The notes below the pieces were generated by a model. That model made no database searches. It saw nothing but the letters and a program-made list of their open reading frames with translations, and was not told where the DNA came from. The position numbers and the translations under genes are program-made. Shown piece by piece: positions 33,111-41,675 of a stretch of 61,287 nt of DNA (the first letter of the stretch is position 1; the number at the start of each line of letters is the position of its first letter). This DNA is from UBA5603 sp964501315. GTDB lineage: Bacteria; Bacillota_I; Bacilli_A; Izemoplasmatales; Hujiaoplasmataceae. The stretch lies in NCBI GenBank assembly GCA_964501315.1, contig CAZCSO010000010.1, forward strand, positions 1-61,287. Reading direction: 5' to 3'.

Positions 33111-33122
33111 GAGTGAATGATA

Positions 33123-33521
33123 ATGGCAAATAAATCCGTCATGTATCGCGGCACGGGTCGTAGAAAATCGGCTGTTGCTCGCGTTATCTTAAGACCTGGT
33201 AAAGGCACTATCACCGTCAATGGTCGTCAATTTGAAGACTATATGGTATCCGCTCTTGCTCGTCTTGACATTTCTCAACCCCTCGTTTTAACCGCAAACG
33301 AAAACACATTTGATATTTCTGTCAATGTCTACGGTGGTGGCCTCATCGGTCAAGCCGGAGCCATCCGCCTTGGTATTACGAGAGCATTGCTCGAAGTAAA
33401 TCCTGAATACCGGAAGATTTTAAAACCTGCCGGAATGATTACGAGAGATCCGCGTGTTAAAGAACGTAAGAAATACGGTCTTAAAGGCGCTCGTCGTGCA
33501 CCACAATTCAGCAAACGTTAA
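33123..33521 (+). CDS. rpsI: 30S ribosomal protein S9
   Basis: The 132-residue protein has GTGRRKSAVARVILRPG near the N-terminus, GQAGAIRLGITRAL and the basic C-terminal tail ending FSKR whose Arg contacts P-site tRNA. ATG 33123 is chosen because GGAG (33110-33113) is 9 bp from it, against 3 bp from ATG 33117. Confidence 0.97.
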   Translation: MANKSVMYRGTGRRKSAVARVILRPGKGTITVNGRQFEDYMVSALARLDISQPLVLTANENTFDISVNVYGGGLIGQAGAIRLGITRALLEVNPEYRKILKPAGMITRDPRVKERKKYGLKGARRAPQFSKR

Positions 33522-33533
33522 TCAGCCAAATTC

Positions 33534-33570
33534 AAAAACATCGGGAATCCACACCCGATGTTTTTATTTA
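33534..33570 (+). terminator. Terminator of rplM-rpsI
   Basis: A 12-bp stem (33534-33545 with 33554-33565, ACATCGGG core) is followed by TTTTTATTTAT. Confidence 0.92.
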
Positions 33571-33578
33571 TAAAAAGA

Positions 33579-33607
33579 TTGTAATTTTATGCCAATTATC
33601 ATAAAAT
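33579..33607 (+). promoter_or_regulatory. Promoter of ABC exporter operon
   Basis: TTGTAA (33579-33584), a 17-bp spacer and TAAAAT (33602-33607). Confidence 0.65.
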
Positions 33608-33634
33608 GATACTGTTGCGATGGGAAGTGATGCG

Positions 33635-35410
33635 ATGATTTTTGGAAAACACGTCAATCGATTTTATCTAAAATACGGAATCTTCTTTTTAATTGGGATT
33701 GCCGCTTTGGTTACGGTCGACTACGTACAACTCTTGATTCCGGATGTTACGGGATCCATTATTGAAGGATTAGAAGCCAAAACATTGACCGAAGCGATGT
33801 TAGGAACCTACATAAAAGACATTATTATATGGGGCCTTATCATTGTTTTTGGTCGATTCGTTTGGCGTATCTTTATTATGGGAACGTCTCGACGAATCGA
33901 TTACGAACTTCGTAATAAAATGTTTGAACATGCGGAGAAATTATCAAGACGGTTTTATCAGGAGAACAAATCGGGCGGGTTAATGTCGTACTTTACAAAC
34001 GATTTAGAAGCCGTTCGCATGGCATTTGGTCCCGGATTGATGATGGCGTTTGATATCTTATTCTTAGGTTCCATGGCATTTATCAAGATGTATCAACTGG
34101 ATCATACGTTGACCTTTTTTGCGTTAGTTCCGTTGCTTATGGTTTCGTTGCTTTCTGCGTTTGTATCACGAATTACCGGAAGGAAATTCAAAGCTCGGCA
34201 GAAAGCGTTTGAAGAGATGAGTGATTTCACACAAGAAAATTTCTACGGTATCTCTGTCATTAAAGCGTTCGTCAACGAAGTGAGACAGCTTCGCGCGTTC
34301 AATAAAATCAACACCAACAATTACGACAAATCGGTTTCTCACATCAAGGCTTCGACGCTCATGCACGTTGGCATTGAAATGTTCATCACCGTTATTCGAA
34401 TTCTTATGTTGGCCATCGGCGGATGGCTCGTGTATAAAACCGTAGGCGTCAGTGAATTGGATCCTGCTAAGTTTTCAATCGGTGATCTCACGCGTTATAT
34501 TGCTTATTTCGGTACGATGGTATGGCCGATGATGGCAGTTGGACGATTAATCAACATGCGTGCTCAAGCAAAAGCCAGTTTATCTCGATTATCAAACTTA
34601 TTGGATCAACCCATTGAAATTAAAGATGATCCCAATAGCTATAAAGGTGGCGTCATCGAAGGTAAGATTGTCTTCAATCATGTAAATTTTAAATATCCAG
34701 GAACCAAACAACCGGCTTTGCGAGATGTCGCATTTACGATTGAAAAAGGACAAATGGTCGGGATTATCGGCCGTACCGGATCCGGAAAGACAACGCTGGT
34801 TGATCTTTTATTGCGCTTATACAATTTGAAATCCAATGAAATCATGATTGATGATGTCGATATTATGAAGTGGCCGATTAGGACCATTCGAGACGCCATC
34901 GGTTATGTTCCTCAAGACAATTTCATTTTCTCAGATACGGTTATGAATAACATCGCTTTTGCCGTTGATGATGCTTCTGAAGAACAGATTGAAGAAGTTG
35001 CACGCTACAGCGACATTCATGATAATATCCTAGATTTCCCCAACCAATACGAAACATTGGTGGGGGAACGAGGTGTCACCTTGTCGGGAGGGCAGAAACA
35101 ACGATTATCGATTGCCCGAGCGCTGATTAAAGATCCTACGATTCTCATCATGGACGATTCGTTTAGCGCCGTTGATACAAAGACTGAAGAGATGATACTC
35201 AATCAATTACGTTCTTTGCGGAGCGGAAAAACCACCTTAATTATTGCTCACCGCATATCGACCATCAAACAAGCTGATCTTATTGTTCTTGTTGACGATG
35301 GACAAATCATCGGACTGGGAACTCACGACGAGTTGTTAATGCAATCGCCCTTCTATCAACAATTGGTTCTTCAACAACAATTAGAAGACGAGATCGAGGG
35401 GGTGGCATAA
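33635..35410 (+). CDS. ABC exporter half, degenerate ATPase site (YheI/MdlA-like)
   Basis: The 591-residue type IV ABC exporter half has six N-terminal membrane helices (residues ~15-300), then an ATPase with Walker A GRTGSGKTT, Q-loop GYVPQDNFIF, canonical signature LSGGQKQR, and Walker B ILIMDDSFS, in which the catalytic Glu is replaced by Asp. This degenerate-site pattern marks the first partner of heterodimeric exporters such as BmrC/BmrD (YheI/YheH). ATG 33635 is preferred over ATG 33620, which would fall close to the transcript start. It overlaps the partner gene by one base. Confidence 0.9.
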   Translation: MIFGKHVNRFYLKYGIFFLIGIAALVTVDYVQLLIPDVTGSIIEGLEAKTLTEAMLGTYIKDIIIWGLIIVFGRFVWRIFIMGTSRRIDYELRNKMFEHAEKLSRRFYQENKSGGLMSYFTNDLEAVRMAFGPGLMMAFDILFLGSMAFIKMYQLDHTLTFFALVPLLMVSLLSAFVSRITGRKFKARQKAFEEMSDFTQENFYGISVIKAFVNEVRQLRAFNKINTNNYDKSVSHIKASTLMHVGIEMFITVIRILMLAIGGWLVYKTVGVSELDPAKFSIGDLTRYIAYFGTMVWPMMAVGRLINMRAQAKASLSRLSNLLDQPIEIKDDPNSYKGGVIEGKIVFNHVNFKYPGTKQPALRDVAFTIEKGQMVGIIGRTGSGKTTLVDLLLRLYNLKSNEIMIDDVDIMKWPIRTIRDAIGYVPQDNFIFSDTVMNNIAFAVDDASEEQIEEVARYSDIHDNILDFPNQYETLVGERGVTLSGGQKQRLSIARALIKDPTILIMDDSFSAVDTKTEEMILNQLRSLRSGKTTLIIAHRISTIKQADLIVLVDDGQIIGLGTHDELLMQSPFYQQLVLQQQLEDEIEGVA

Positions 35411-37221
35411 TGGCAACGAAAAAAACGAAGCAATACGTTGACATTGAAGGCATCCACGTGCGGAATATGACTGACCGACAGATTATCGTTCGTCTAATTC
35501 GTTACGTAAAGCCGTTTATACCTCAGTTGATTTACGCCTCCGCCATGGTTCTGTTGTTGGTTGGATTGGATTTGATTGGACCGTTATTCATTGCGGAAGT
35601 ACTCGATTTATTAGGTCAAGATGACGTCAATTTTACTCGAATCATCATCATTGTTATTTTTTACTTTTTGACCATGGTTATCAATGCTTTCTTGTCGTAT
35701 CGGCAAACCATGTTATTGCAAACAACCGGTCAAAAAATTATCTTTAACATTCGTAAGGATGTTTTCGAACAGATCGAATCGTTTTCCATTTCGCAATTTA
35801 ACAAAATTCCGATTGGGAAATTAGTGACGCGCGTAACCAGCGATACAAACACATTGAATTCACTCTACACGGACGTTATTATCAATCTGATTCGAAACGG
35901 ATTAACCATCATCGGTGTCTTCATCATTATGTTTATCAAGAGTCCGCTCTTGACGCTTTATATATCGACCACCGTTCCTTTCTTGGTCATCACGTCATTT
36001 GCATTTCGCAAGTTCTCAAGAAAAGCTTATCGAAACGTCCGTTATCAAGTTTCGGGAATCAACGCTTATTTGTCGGAACATTTGTCTGGAATGAAACTAA
36101 TTCAAATCTTCAATCGTGAAGATAAAAAATACCGTGAATTCCGCGAACGTAATAAAAAGTTAAGAAAAGGATATTCGTTATCCGTACTTAACTTTAGCAT
36201 ATTCCGTCCGTTGATGTATGCCTTTTACATGGTCGCAACCGTCATTGTCTTTTGGCAAGGGTCCTTGCTGACGATATCGGGAGCCATCTCGTATGGTATA
36301 TTGTTCGCTTTCACTCAATACGTTTCAAAATTCTTTAATCCGATTCAAGAACTGGCAGAACAATTCGACGTCATGCAATCGGCCTTTACATCGGGAGAAC
36401 GTATTTTTGAAATTATCGATACACATCCCGAAGTGGTTGATGACGATCATGCGATGGAACTTTCCGATTTTAAAGGAAAGATTGAATTCCGAAATGTCTG
36501 GTTCGCCTATATCGGTGACGATTGGATTTTAAAGGACGTTTCGTTTGTGGTTCAACCCAAAGAAACGATTGCATTTGTCGGAGCGACCGGATCGGGAAAA
36601 ACAACCATTTTATCGCTGATTGTACGCAACTACGATATTCAACGCGGACAAATTTTAATCGATGATAACGATATTCGCGACATCAAAATCAGTTCCTTGC
36701 GATCAAAGATAGGTCAGATGCTTCAGGATGTCTTCTTATTTAGTGGGACCATCTCTTCGAATATCCGAATGTTGGATGAAACGATTACTGACCAACAAAT
36801 AGTGGAAGCCTGTCAGTACGTTGGCGCCGACCGGTTCATCAATCGATTGCCCAATAAATACGGAGAGATTGTCAGGGAACGAGGCAATAATTTCTCGAGC
36901 GGTCAACGGCAACTATTGTCGTTTGCCCGTACCGTCGTGCATAACCCCTCCATCATGATTTTGGATGAAGCGACCGCAAACATTGATACCGAGACGGAGA
37001 TTTTGATTCAAGAATCATTAAAAAAGATGATGAATATTGGTACCATGTTAATCGTTGCCCATCGTCTGTCAACCATCCAACACGTCAATAAAATCATCGT
37101 CATGCAAAAAGGTAAAATTATCGAAGAAGGCAACCATCAACAATTGCTTAAGAAAAAGGGCCATTATTATACCTTATACCGTCTTCAATACGATGATAAA
37201 CCGCTTTTAGAAACTCAATAA
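35410..37221 (+). CDS. ABC exporter half, catalytic partner (YheH/MdlB-like)
   Basis: The 603-residue partner has a short charged N-terminus, six membrane helices and an ATPase with Walker A GATGSGKTT, Q-loop QDVFLFSGT, Walker B MILDEATANID with the catalytic Glu, and a diverged signature FSSGQRQLL. The canonical signature of the first half and the intact Walker B of this half together make one full ATPase site. Likely a multidrug or lipid exporter; the substrate is unknown. Start overlaps the first gene (TAATG). Confidence 0.9.
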   Translation: MATKKTKQYVDIEGIHVRNMTDRQIIVRLIRYVKPFIPQLIYASAMVLLLVGLDLIGPLFIAEVLDLLGQDDVNFTRIIIIVIFYFLTMVINAFLSYRQTMLLQTTGQKIIFNIRKDVFEQIESFSISQFNKIPIGKLVTRVTSDTNTLNSLYTDVIINLIRNGLTIIGVFIIMFIKSPLLTLYISTTVPFLVITSFAFRKFSRKAYRNVRYQVSGINAYLSEHLSGMKLIQIFNREDKKYREFRERNKKLRKGYSLSVLNFSIFRPLMYAFYMVATVIVFWQGSLLTISGAISYGILFAFTQYVSKFFNPIQELAEQFDVMQSAFTSGERIFEIIDTHPEVVDDDHAMELSDFKGKIEFRNVWFAYIGDDWILKDVSFVVQPKETIAFVGATGSGKTTILSLIVRNYDIQRGQILIDDNDIRDIKISSLRSKIGQMLQDVFLFSGTISSNIRMLDETITDQQIVEACQYVGADRFINRLPNKYGEIVRERGNNFSSGQRQLLSFARTVVHNPSIMILDEATANIDTETEILIQESLKKMMNIGTMLIVAHRLSTIQHVNKIIVMQKGKIIEEGNHQQLLKKKGHYYTLYRLQYDDKPLLETQ

Positions 37222-37235
37222 AGCTTTTATAAAAC

Positions 37236-37271
37236 CAGAAAATGCAGTTTGATTTTCTGTTTTTATTATTT
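37236..37271 (+). terminator. Terminator of ABC exporter operon
   Basis: An 8-bp stem, CAGAAAAT (37236-37243) with ATTTTCTG (37252-37259), is followed by TTTTTATTATTT. Confidence 0.85.
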
Positions 37272-37288
37272 TAGGATTGATATTTATG

Positions 37289-37297
37289 TGGTAAAAT
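37289..37297 (+). promoter_or_regulatory. Extended -10 promoter of YegP-like gene
   Basis: TGGTAAAAT, an extended -10 (TGn plus TAAAAT), lies 20 bp before ATG 37318. The -35 is weak. Confidence 0.5.
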
Positions 37298-37317
37298 AAC
37301 CTTAAGAGGTGATAAGT

Positions 37318-38277
37318 ATGTGTTTTTTCTTTAAACGCAAAAAACAAAAGAAGCTTGAACAAGCTCAAATGCATGAAGCGATGAAACATGAAAACACGAT
37401 GACGGGTGAAAAGGCAACGCCACAGCCAACACCTGAACCCACACCGATGACTACCCCAGCCAAACCGGCCGAACCCAAGGTAGAACCCATTGTTCAACCG
37501 ATACCCGAGAATAAGCCCGCTGTCGAAGAAAAAAAGGAACATAAGTCCGAAACAACGACATCAGCACGCTATTCTGGTAAATACGAAGTCTATCCGGAAG
37601 CAGGAGGATTCAAGTATCGTCTCAAAGCTTCAAACGGTGAAATCTTAGTTGTCAGCCAAGCGTATGCATCGAAAGCGGGAGCCACATCGGGAATCGAGAC
37701 ATTCAAGAAAAATGTTCAAGAAGGTGTATTTGAATTTTACACCGATAAGAGTGGCTTTACACAATTTTTACTCTATACGTCGAACAAATCCAGACTCATT
37801 GCTACCGGCGAGTTTTACGAGTCGGTTGCACGTTCACAATCCGCAGCCGAATCGGTCAAAAAATTTGTTTCTTCTACAAAGGTCAACACACTCGATGCAA
37901 TCAATCCCGAAGATGTCCGTGAAGAACTCATCGAACTTAAACCGATTGAAGCCATCGGCAATGGTAAGTTTGAATTTGATACCATTAACGGAGAATCGGT
38001 CTTTCGTCTGAAAGCTTCCAACGGGGAAGTTCTCTTTGAATCCAGCGGATACACTACAAAAGCATCAGCTATGCAAGGACTTGAAGCGGTTAAAATTGCG
38101 ATTGAAGCAGGTCAATTCCGAGTCATGAAAGACAAACAAGGGCGCTATCAATTCAAATTGTTCGCAGCCAATAAGGCCTTGTTAATTACAGGAGAAACGT
38201 ATCCCAATAAGGAAAATTGTATTAGTGCTTTGGATTCCGTCAGACGGTTTTACGCTCAGGCCAAAGTAGTGGAATAG
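37318..38277 (+). CDS. Four-repeat YegP/DUF1508 (UPF0339) protein with Pro-rich linker
   Basis: The 319-residue protein starts MCFFFKRKK, a short hydrophobic-basic motif, followed by a Pro/Thr/Glu-rich spacer (about 37-75). Then come two tandem pairs of YegP-like repeats at roughly 83-130, 131-180, 206-255 and 256-312. The odd repeats carry FKYRLKASNGEI and VFRLKASNGEV, the DUF1508 core, followed by SKA(G/S)A. Usual family members have two repeats and about 110 residues. Function is unknown; YegP-like proteins are small soluble proteins sometimes linked to stress. GAGGTGA precedes ATG 37318. It is monocistronic, with its own terminator. Confidence 0.85.
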   Translation: MCFFFKRKKQKKLEQAQMHEAMKHENTMTGEKATPQPTPEPTPMTTPAKPAEPKVEPIVQPIPENKPAVEEKKEHKSETTTSARYSGKYEVYPEAGGFKYRLKASNGEILVVSQAYASKAGATSGIETFKKNVQEGVFEFYTDKSGFTQFLLYTSNKSRLIATGEFYESVARSQSAAESVKKFVSSTKVNTLDAINPEDVREELIELKPIEAIGNGKFEFDTINGESVFRLKASNGEVLFESSGYTTKASAMQGLEAVKIAIEAGQFRVMKDKQGRYQFKLFAANKALLITGETYPNKENCISALDSVRRFYAQAKVVE

Positions 38278-38289
38278 CAAAACGTTAAG

Positions 38290-38314
38290 TCGGCGAAAAA
38301 TCGCCGATTTTTTT
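38290..38314 (+). terminator. Terminator of YegP-like gene
   Basis: TCGGCGA-AAAA-TCGCCGA followed by seven T. Confidence 0.92.
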
Positions 38315-38365
38315 ATGATAGAAGGACGATATTGCCGAGTTTTCATAGTAACTTCACTGATTTTG

Positions 38366-38374
38366 TGTTATCAT
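38366..38374 (+). promoter_or_regulatory. Extended -10 promoter of cls
   Basis: TGTTATCAT, an extended -10 with TATCAT. The transcript would start near 38381. Confidence 0.5.
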
Positions 38375-38408
38375 ATCATTAGAAAGATTGAAAGGATTTT
38401 TTAGTCGT

Positions 38409-39929
38409 ATGAAACGGATTTTTATGGTTTTTGCATTGCTTGTCGCCATTGCATTCGTTTATACCGTGGTGATTATCCAATACATTAATATAGTGAGTTT
38501 TCGAAGTATCTTCCCCGGCGGTATCATTGTTTTAGTGATTGAGATTGTGACAGGGTTAATCGCTGTCTTTATCACACTAAGAATTATCTTTAAACAGACG
38601 TATGCTTATAAAAAATCACATTGGATTTTGTTGATGCTCATGAATCCGATGTTAGGTATCTTTATGTATTTTATTTTTGCTCGCGATTTCAAGACACTGG
38701 CGCTTGAGCGCTCTCGACCCATGATTGCGGAAAAAGCGTTTTTGAAACTTGAAGAGCCAACCAATCCTACCTATGATCGCAGCGAAGTGGGGCATATCTT
38801 CAAATACATCCATGATACAACGCATCGTTCTGTTTATCAAGACGATACGTATACCGAGATTTTGAACAATGGCGATGCTTTTTTTCCAAAGTTGATACAG
38901 GAATTAGAAGCGGCGAAAGAGTACATCATGATGGAGTTTTACATTGTCAAATCCGATGCAATCGGCAGACAAGTGATGGATGTTTTGAAGGCGAAGGCGT
39001 TAGCAGGATTGGATGTGTATTTGCTTTACGATCACTTTGGATCCGACAAACATCTTAGTAAAGCTTATCTAAAATCAATGAAAGAAGCAAATGTTAAAGT
39101 AAAAGTCTTTGATCCTCAAGACATTACGCCTTTTAACTCGAACGTTAACTTTCGAAATCACCGAAAAGCCATCGTTATCGATGGAAAAGTCGGATTTGTC
39201 GGCGGTATGAATCTAGGAGATGAATACATTCATCGCTCAAAGAAATTTGGATTTTGGCGCGATACACACGTGCTTATTAAAGGCAATGGCGTGACCAGTA
39301 TTCAAAATGTATTTGTTAAGGATTGGTATTATGTGACCAATCAAGTCATTGAAAAACCATTGGATAAGACGGTTGAGGCATTTAATGGGATGTTCTCAGT
39401 CGTTGAATCCGGACCTGATTTTGAAGATGGTTTGATTAAAGATATTTACCTCAAGATGATGATGACAGCGAAGCATTCCATACGCATCGTGACGCCTTAT
39501 CTCATCATTGAACCCGAAATGATGTTAGCCATCAAAATTGCGGTTCAAAGTGGGGTACAGGTTCAAATTCTTGTTCCCGGGCTTCCCGATACCAAGGTCG
39601 CTGGATTTGCGACTCGCTCTTATTATCAAGTGTTGTTGGAATATGGGGTCGAGATTTATGAGTACAACAACCATTTCGTCCATTCAAAAATACTGATAAT
39701 GGACGACCGAATTGCTTCCGTTGGGTCGGTAAATTTTGATCCTAGAAGTTTCCACCTGAATTTTGAAGTGACGACAATTTTCGCCAACGACACGACCAAC
39801 GACGTGGTTGCTTCATTCAAGGAAGATTTGAATCAATCTACCAGAATTGATAAAGAAAAGTGGAATGAACGCGGACTATTGGTTCGACTAGTTCAAGGGT
39901 TTATCAATTTGTTCAGCCCGTTATTTTAA
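38409..39929 (+). CDS. cls: Cardiolipin synthase
   Basis: The 506-residue phospholipase-D-superfamily enzyme has two N-terminal membrane helices (about 5-24 and 34-57), a PLDc_N segment, and two HxKxxxxD motifs, HRKAIVIDGKVGF and HSKILIMDDRIAS, each followed by GG or GS and Asn. It condenses two phosphatidylglycerols into cardiolipin at the membrane. ATG 38409 is chosen over a TTG at 38388 that lies too close to the transcript start; AAAGGA is 12 bp upstream. An AAGGAG at its end serves rmuC, so the two genes may be coupled. Confidence 0.93.
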   Translation: MKRIFMVFALLVAIAFVYTVVIIQYINIVSFRSIFPGGIIVLVIEIVTGLIAVFITLRIIFKQTYAYKKSHWILLMLMNPMLGIFMYFIFARDFKTLALERSRPMIAEKAFLKLEEPTNPTYDRSEVGHIFKYIHDTTHRSVYQDDTYTEILNNGDAFFPKLIQELEAAKEYIMMEFYIVKSDAIGRQVMDVLKAKALAGLDVYLLYDHFGSDKHLSKAYLKSMKEANVKVKVFDPQDITPFNSNVNFRNHRKAIVIDGKVGFVGGMNLGDEYIHRSKKFGFWRDTHVLIKGNGVTSIQNVFVKDWYYVTNQVIEKPLDKTVEAFNGMFSVVESGPDFEDGLIKDIYLKMMMTAKHSIRIVTPYLIIEPEMMLAIKIAVQSGVQVQILVPGLPDTKVAGFATRSYYQVLLEYGVEIYEYNNHFVHSKILIMDDRIASVGSVNFDPRSFHLNFEVTTIFANDTTNDVVASFKEDLNQSTRIDKEKWNERGLLVRLVQGFINLFSPLF

Positions 39930-39941
39930 GGAGTGTGGCTT

Positions 39942-41216
39942 ATGTTTATAGAAATAATGACGATTGTCATCTCGGTTTTGCTTGTGGCACTCATTACTTT
40001 GAATGTCGTTTTTCATGTGCGCCAAACGCAAATGAACTTTAACGAGGACTTTTCAAACATTGAACGTAAATTATTGAACAGCATTGCCGATCTTCGAGTT
40101 GCGGTTAATCAAGCAATGAACGAGTCGATGATGAATTTCAATGAGAAAGTCACCGTCAAGCTCAGCGATAACAATGAAAAAGCGACATTGGATATGGCGA
40201 ATTTTCGAATCAACGTCAATCAGGAATTATCGACTTTCGAAGCAAAACTAGCCGAAAATATCCAAAGCGAGTTTTCTAAACTTTCGCAGAATGTTGAAAA
40301 ACAAATGAGTTCAATTAATGAAAAGGTGGAAGAACGTCTCAAAAATGGTTTTATTTCGACGAACGAGACCTTTGTTCAAATAGCCGAACGCATTAAAGTG
40401 ATTGATGCTGCTCAGAAAAACATTGAAGCCTTATCCGATGAAATGATAGGCCTTCAACAGATATTGACGAATAATCAAAGCCGTGGTTCCTTCGGAGAGT
40501 ATCAACTCAATCAATTGCTCTATAGCGTATTCGGAGACAATCAAAAACTGTATGAACTTCAAAAGACGCTGAAAGAAGCAACAGCGAAGAGCGAAAAAGT
40601 TCGTGCTGATGCGGTCATTTATATGCCCGAACCTCATGGCATGATTGCCATCGATTCTAAGTTCCCGTTTTCGGAATACGCAAAGCTTTTTGATAACAAG
40701 AATTTGACTAAGGAAGAAGAAGAAAAAATCATTTCATCCTTTGGACAAGATGTGAAGAAACGAATTACGGAAATTTCTTCAAAATACATTATTCCCGGCA
40801 CGACGGTGGATTTTGCGCTCATGTTCGTTGCCAGTGACGGAATCTTATCGCTGTTACATTCGCGCCTGCCCAATGTTATTGAGTATGCGGCTACTAAAAA
40901 AGTAACGATCGTTTCACCCACAACATTAATACCTTTGTTATCATCGTTCTTGGCGATTCGTATTGATTATGAACGTTCACTTTATTCAAAACAAATTAAA
41001 GACGAGCTTAATATGCTAAAAAAAGAGTTCAATAAGTTTGATACTGAGTGGCAAAAATTAAATGAAACCATTCAACGACTCAGTCGACAATCCTTGGATG
41101 TCAACACACGGGTTGAGAAAATCACAACAAAGTTTAAGAAAATTTCCGATGTTGAAATTCTTGATTCAATGGATTCAAACGCCTCAGAAGCCATTGAAAC
41201 TGATGACGAAGAATAA
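39942..41216 (+). CDS. rmuC: RmuC-like DNA recombination protein
   Basis: The 424-residue protein has an N-terminal membrane helix (about 3-23), a long coiled coil (30-165) and a C-terminal RmuC nuclease-like domain: GSFGEYQLNQLL, then DSKFPFSEYAKLF and FVASDGILSLLH. RmuC limits rearrangement at inverted repeats, and its domain is a PD-(D/E)XK variant. ATG 39942 is 8 bp from AAGGAG (39928-39933), better than GTG 39933. It ends before the csp promoter without a clear terminator. Confidence 0.93.
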   Translation: MFIEIMTIVISVLLVALITLNVVFHVRQTQMNFNEDFSNIERKLLNSIADLRVAVNQAMNESMMNFNEKVTVKLSDNNEKATLDMANFRINVNQELSTFEAKLAENIQSEFSKLSQNVEKQMSSINEKVEERLKNGFISTNETFVQIAERIKVIDAAQKNIEALSDEMIGLQQILTNNQSRGSFGEYQLNQLLYSVFGDNQKLYELQKTLKEATAKSEKVRADAVIYMPEPHGMIAIDSKFPFSEYAKLFDNKNLTKEEEEKIISSFGQDVKKRITEISSKYIIPGTTVDFALMFVASDGILSLLHSRLPNVIEYAATKKVTIVSPTTLIPLLSSFLAIRIDYERSLYSKQIKDELNMLKKEFNKFDTEWQKLNETIQRLSRQSLDVNTRVEKITTKFKKISDVEILDSMDSNASEAIETDDEE

Positions 41217-41263
41217 CGAAAAAGGCCCTCGTTTCGCTAAAATAATATTTACGTAATTATGAC

Positions 41264-41292
41264 TTGCAATTTTTTGAACTTCAATGTATAAT
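41264..41292 (+). promoter_or_regulatory. Promoter of cold-shock gene
   Basis: TTGCAA (41264-41269), a 17-bp spacer and TATAAT (41287-41292). Confidence 0.75.
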
Positions 41293-41339
41293 GTTTTATA
41301 GCATCAAAATAAATATTTAAGGAGAAACACAATTAACAC

Positions 41340-41537
41340 ATGAACGGCACAGTAAAATGGTTTAACGCAGAAAAAGGTTACGGATTTATTACCGGTGAAG
41401 ATGGAAAAGACATTTTCGCTCATTACTCAGCAATCCAAGGCGACGGCTACAAAGCTCTTGAAAACGGTCAAAAGGTTTCCTTCGACGTTACGCAAGGCTC
41501 ACGTGGACCTCAAGCTGCAAATATCGTAAAACTTTAA
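41340..41537 (+). CDS. Cold-shock protein
   Basis: The 65-residue OB-fold protein has RNP1 KGYGFI and RNP2-like DIFAHYS motifs and begins NGTVKWFNAEKG, typical of Csp. It binds single-stranded RNA and DNA as an RNA chaperone. AAGGAG at 41319-41324 is 15 bp from the ATG, unusually far, and an in-frame TAA just upstream rules out an earlier start. It has its own promoter and terminator. Confidence 0.96.
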   Translation: MNGTVKWFNAEKGYGFITGEDGKDIFAHYSAIQGDGYKALENGQKVSFDVTQGSRGPQAANIVKL

Positions 41538-41560
41538 TTCAAGCGCAAACAAACCAAAAG

Positions 41561-41590
41561 AAAGACACTTCTTGTAAGCGTCTTTTTTTT
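41561..41590 (+). terminator. Terminator of cold-shock gene
   Basis: AAAGAC (41561-41566) pairs with GTCTTT (41580-41585), with an inner CTT/AAG pairing, followed by a run of eight T. Confidence 0.82.
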
Positions 41591-41618
41591 GACCCGTGTT
41601 CGGTTCTTTTGGTTTCGA

Positions 41619-41647
41619 TTGTATTTCTAGCGCTTTTCAAGTATAAT
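41619..41647 (+). promoter_or_regulatory. Promoter of cysS operon
   Basis: TTGTAT (41619-41624), a 17-bp spacer and TATAAT (41642-41647). Confidence 0.75.
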
Positions 41648-41675
41648 GATATCGATGTAAAGGATGTGATTTACC

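Noticed and set aside
33635..37221. Asp in place of Glu in Walker B of the first ABC exporter half as a damaging mutation
   Set aside because: This is the normal degenerate site of heterodimeric exporters; the partner supplies the catalytic Glu.
41217..41260. Possible terminator after rmuC
   Set aside because: Only a 5-bp CGAAA/TTTCG pairing and no T-run next to it.
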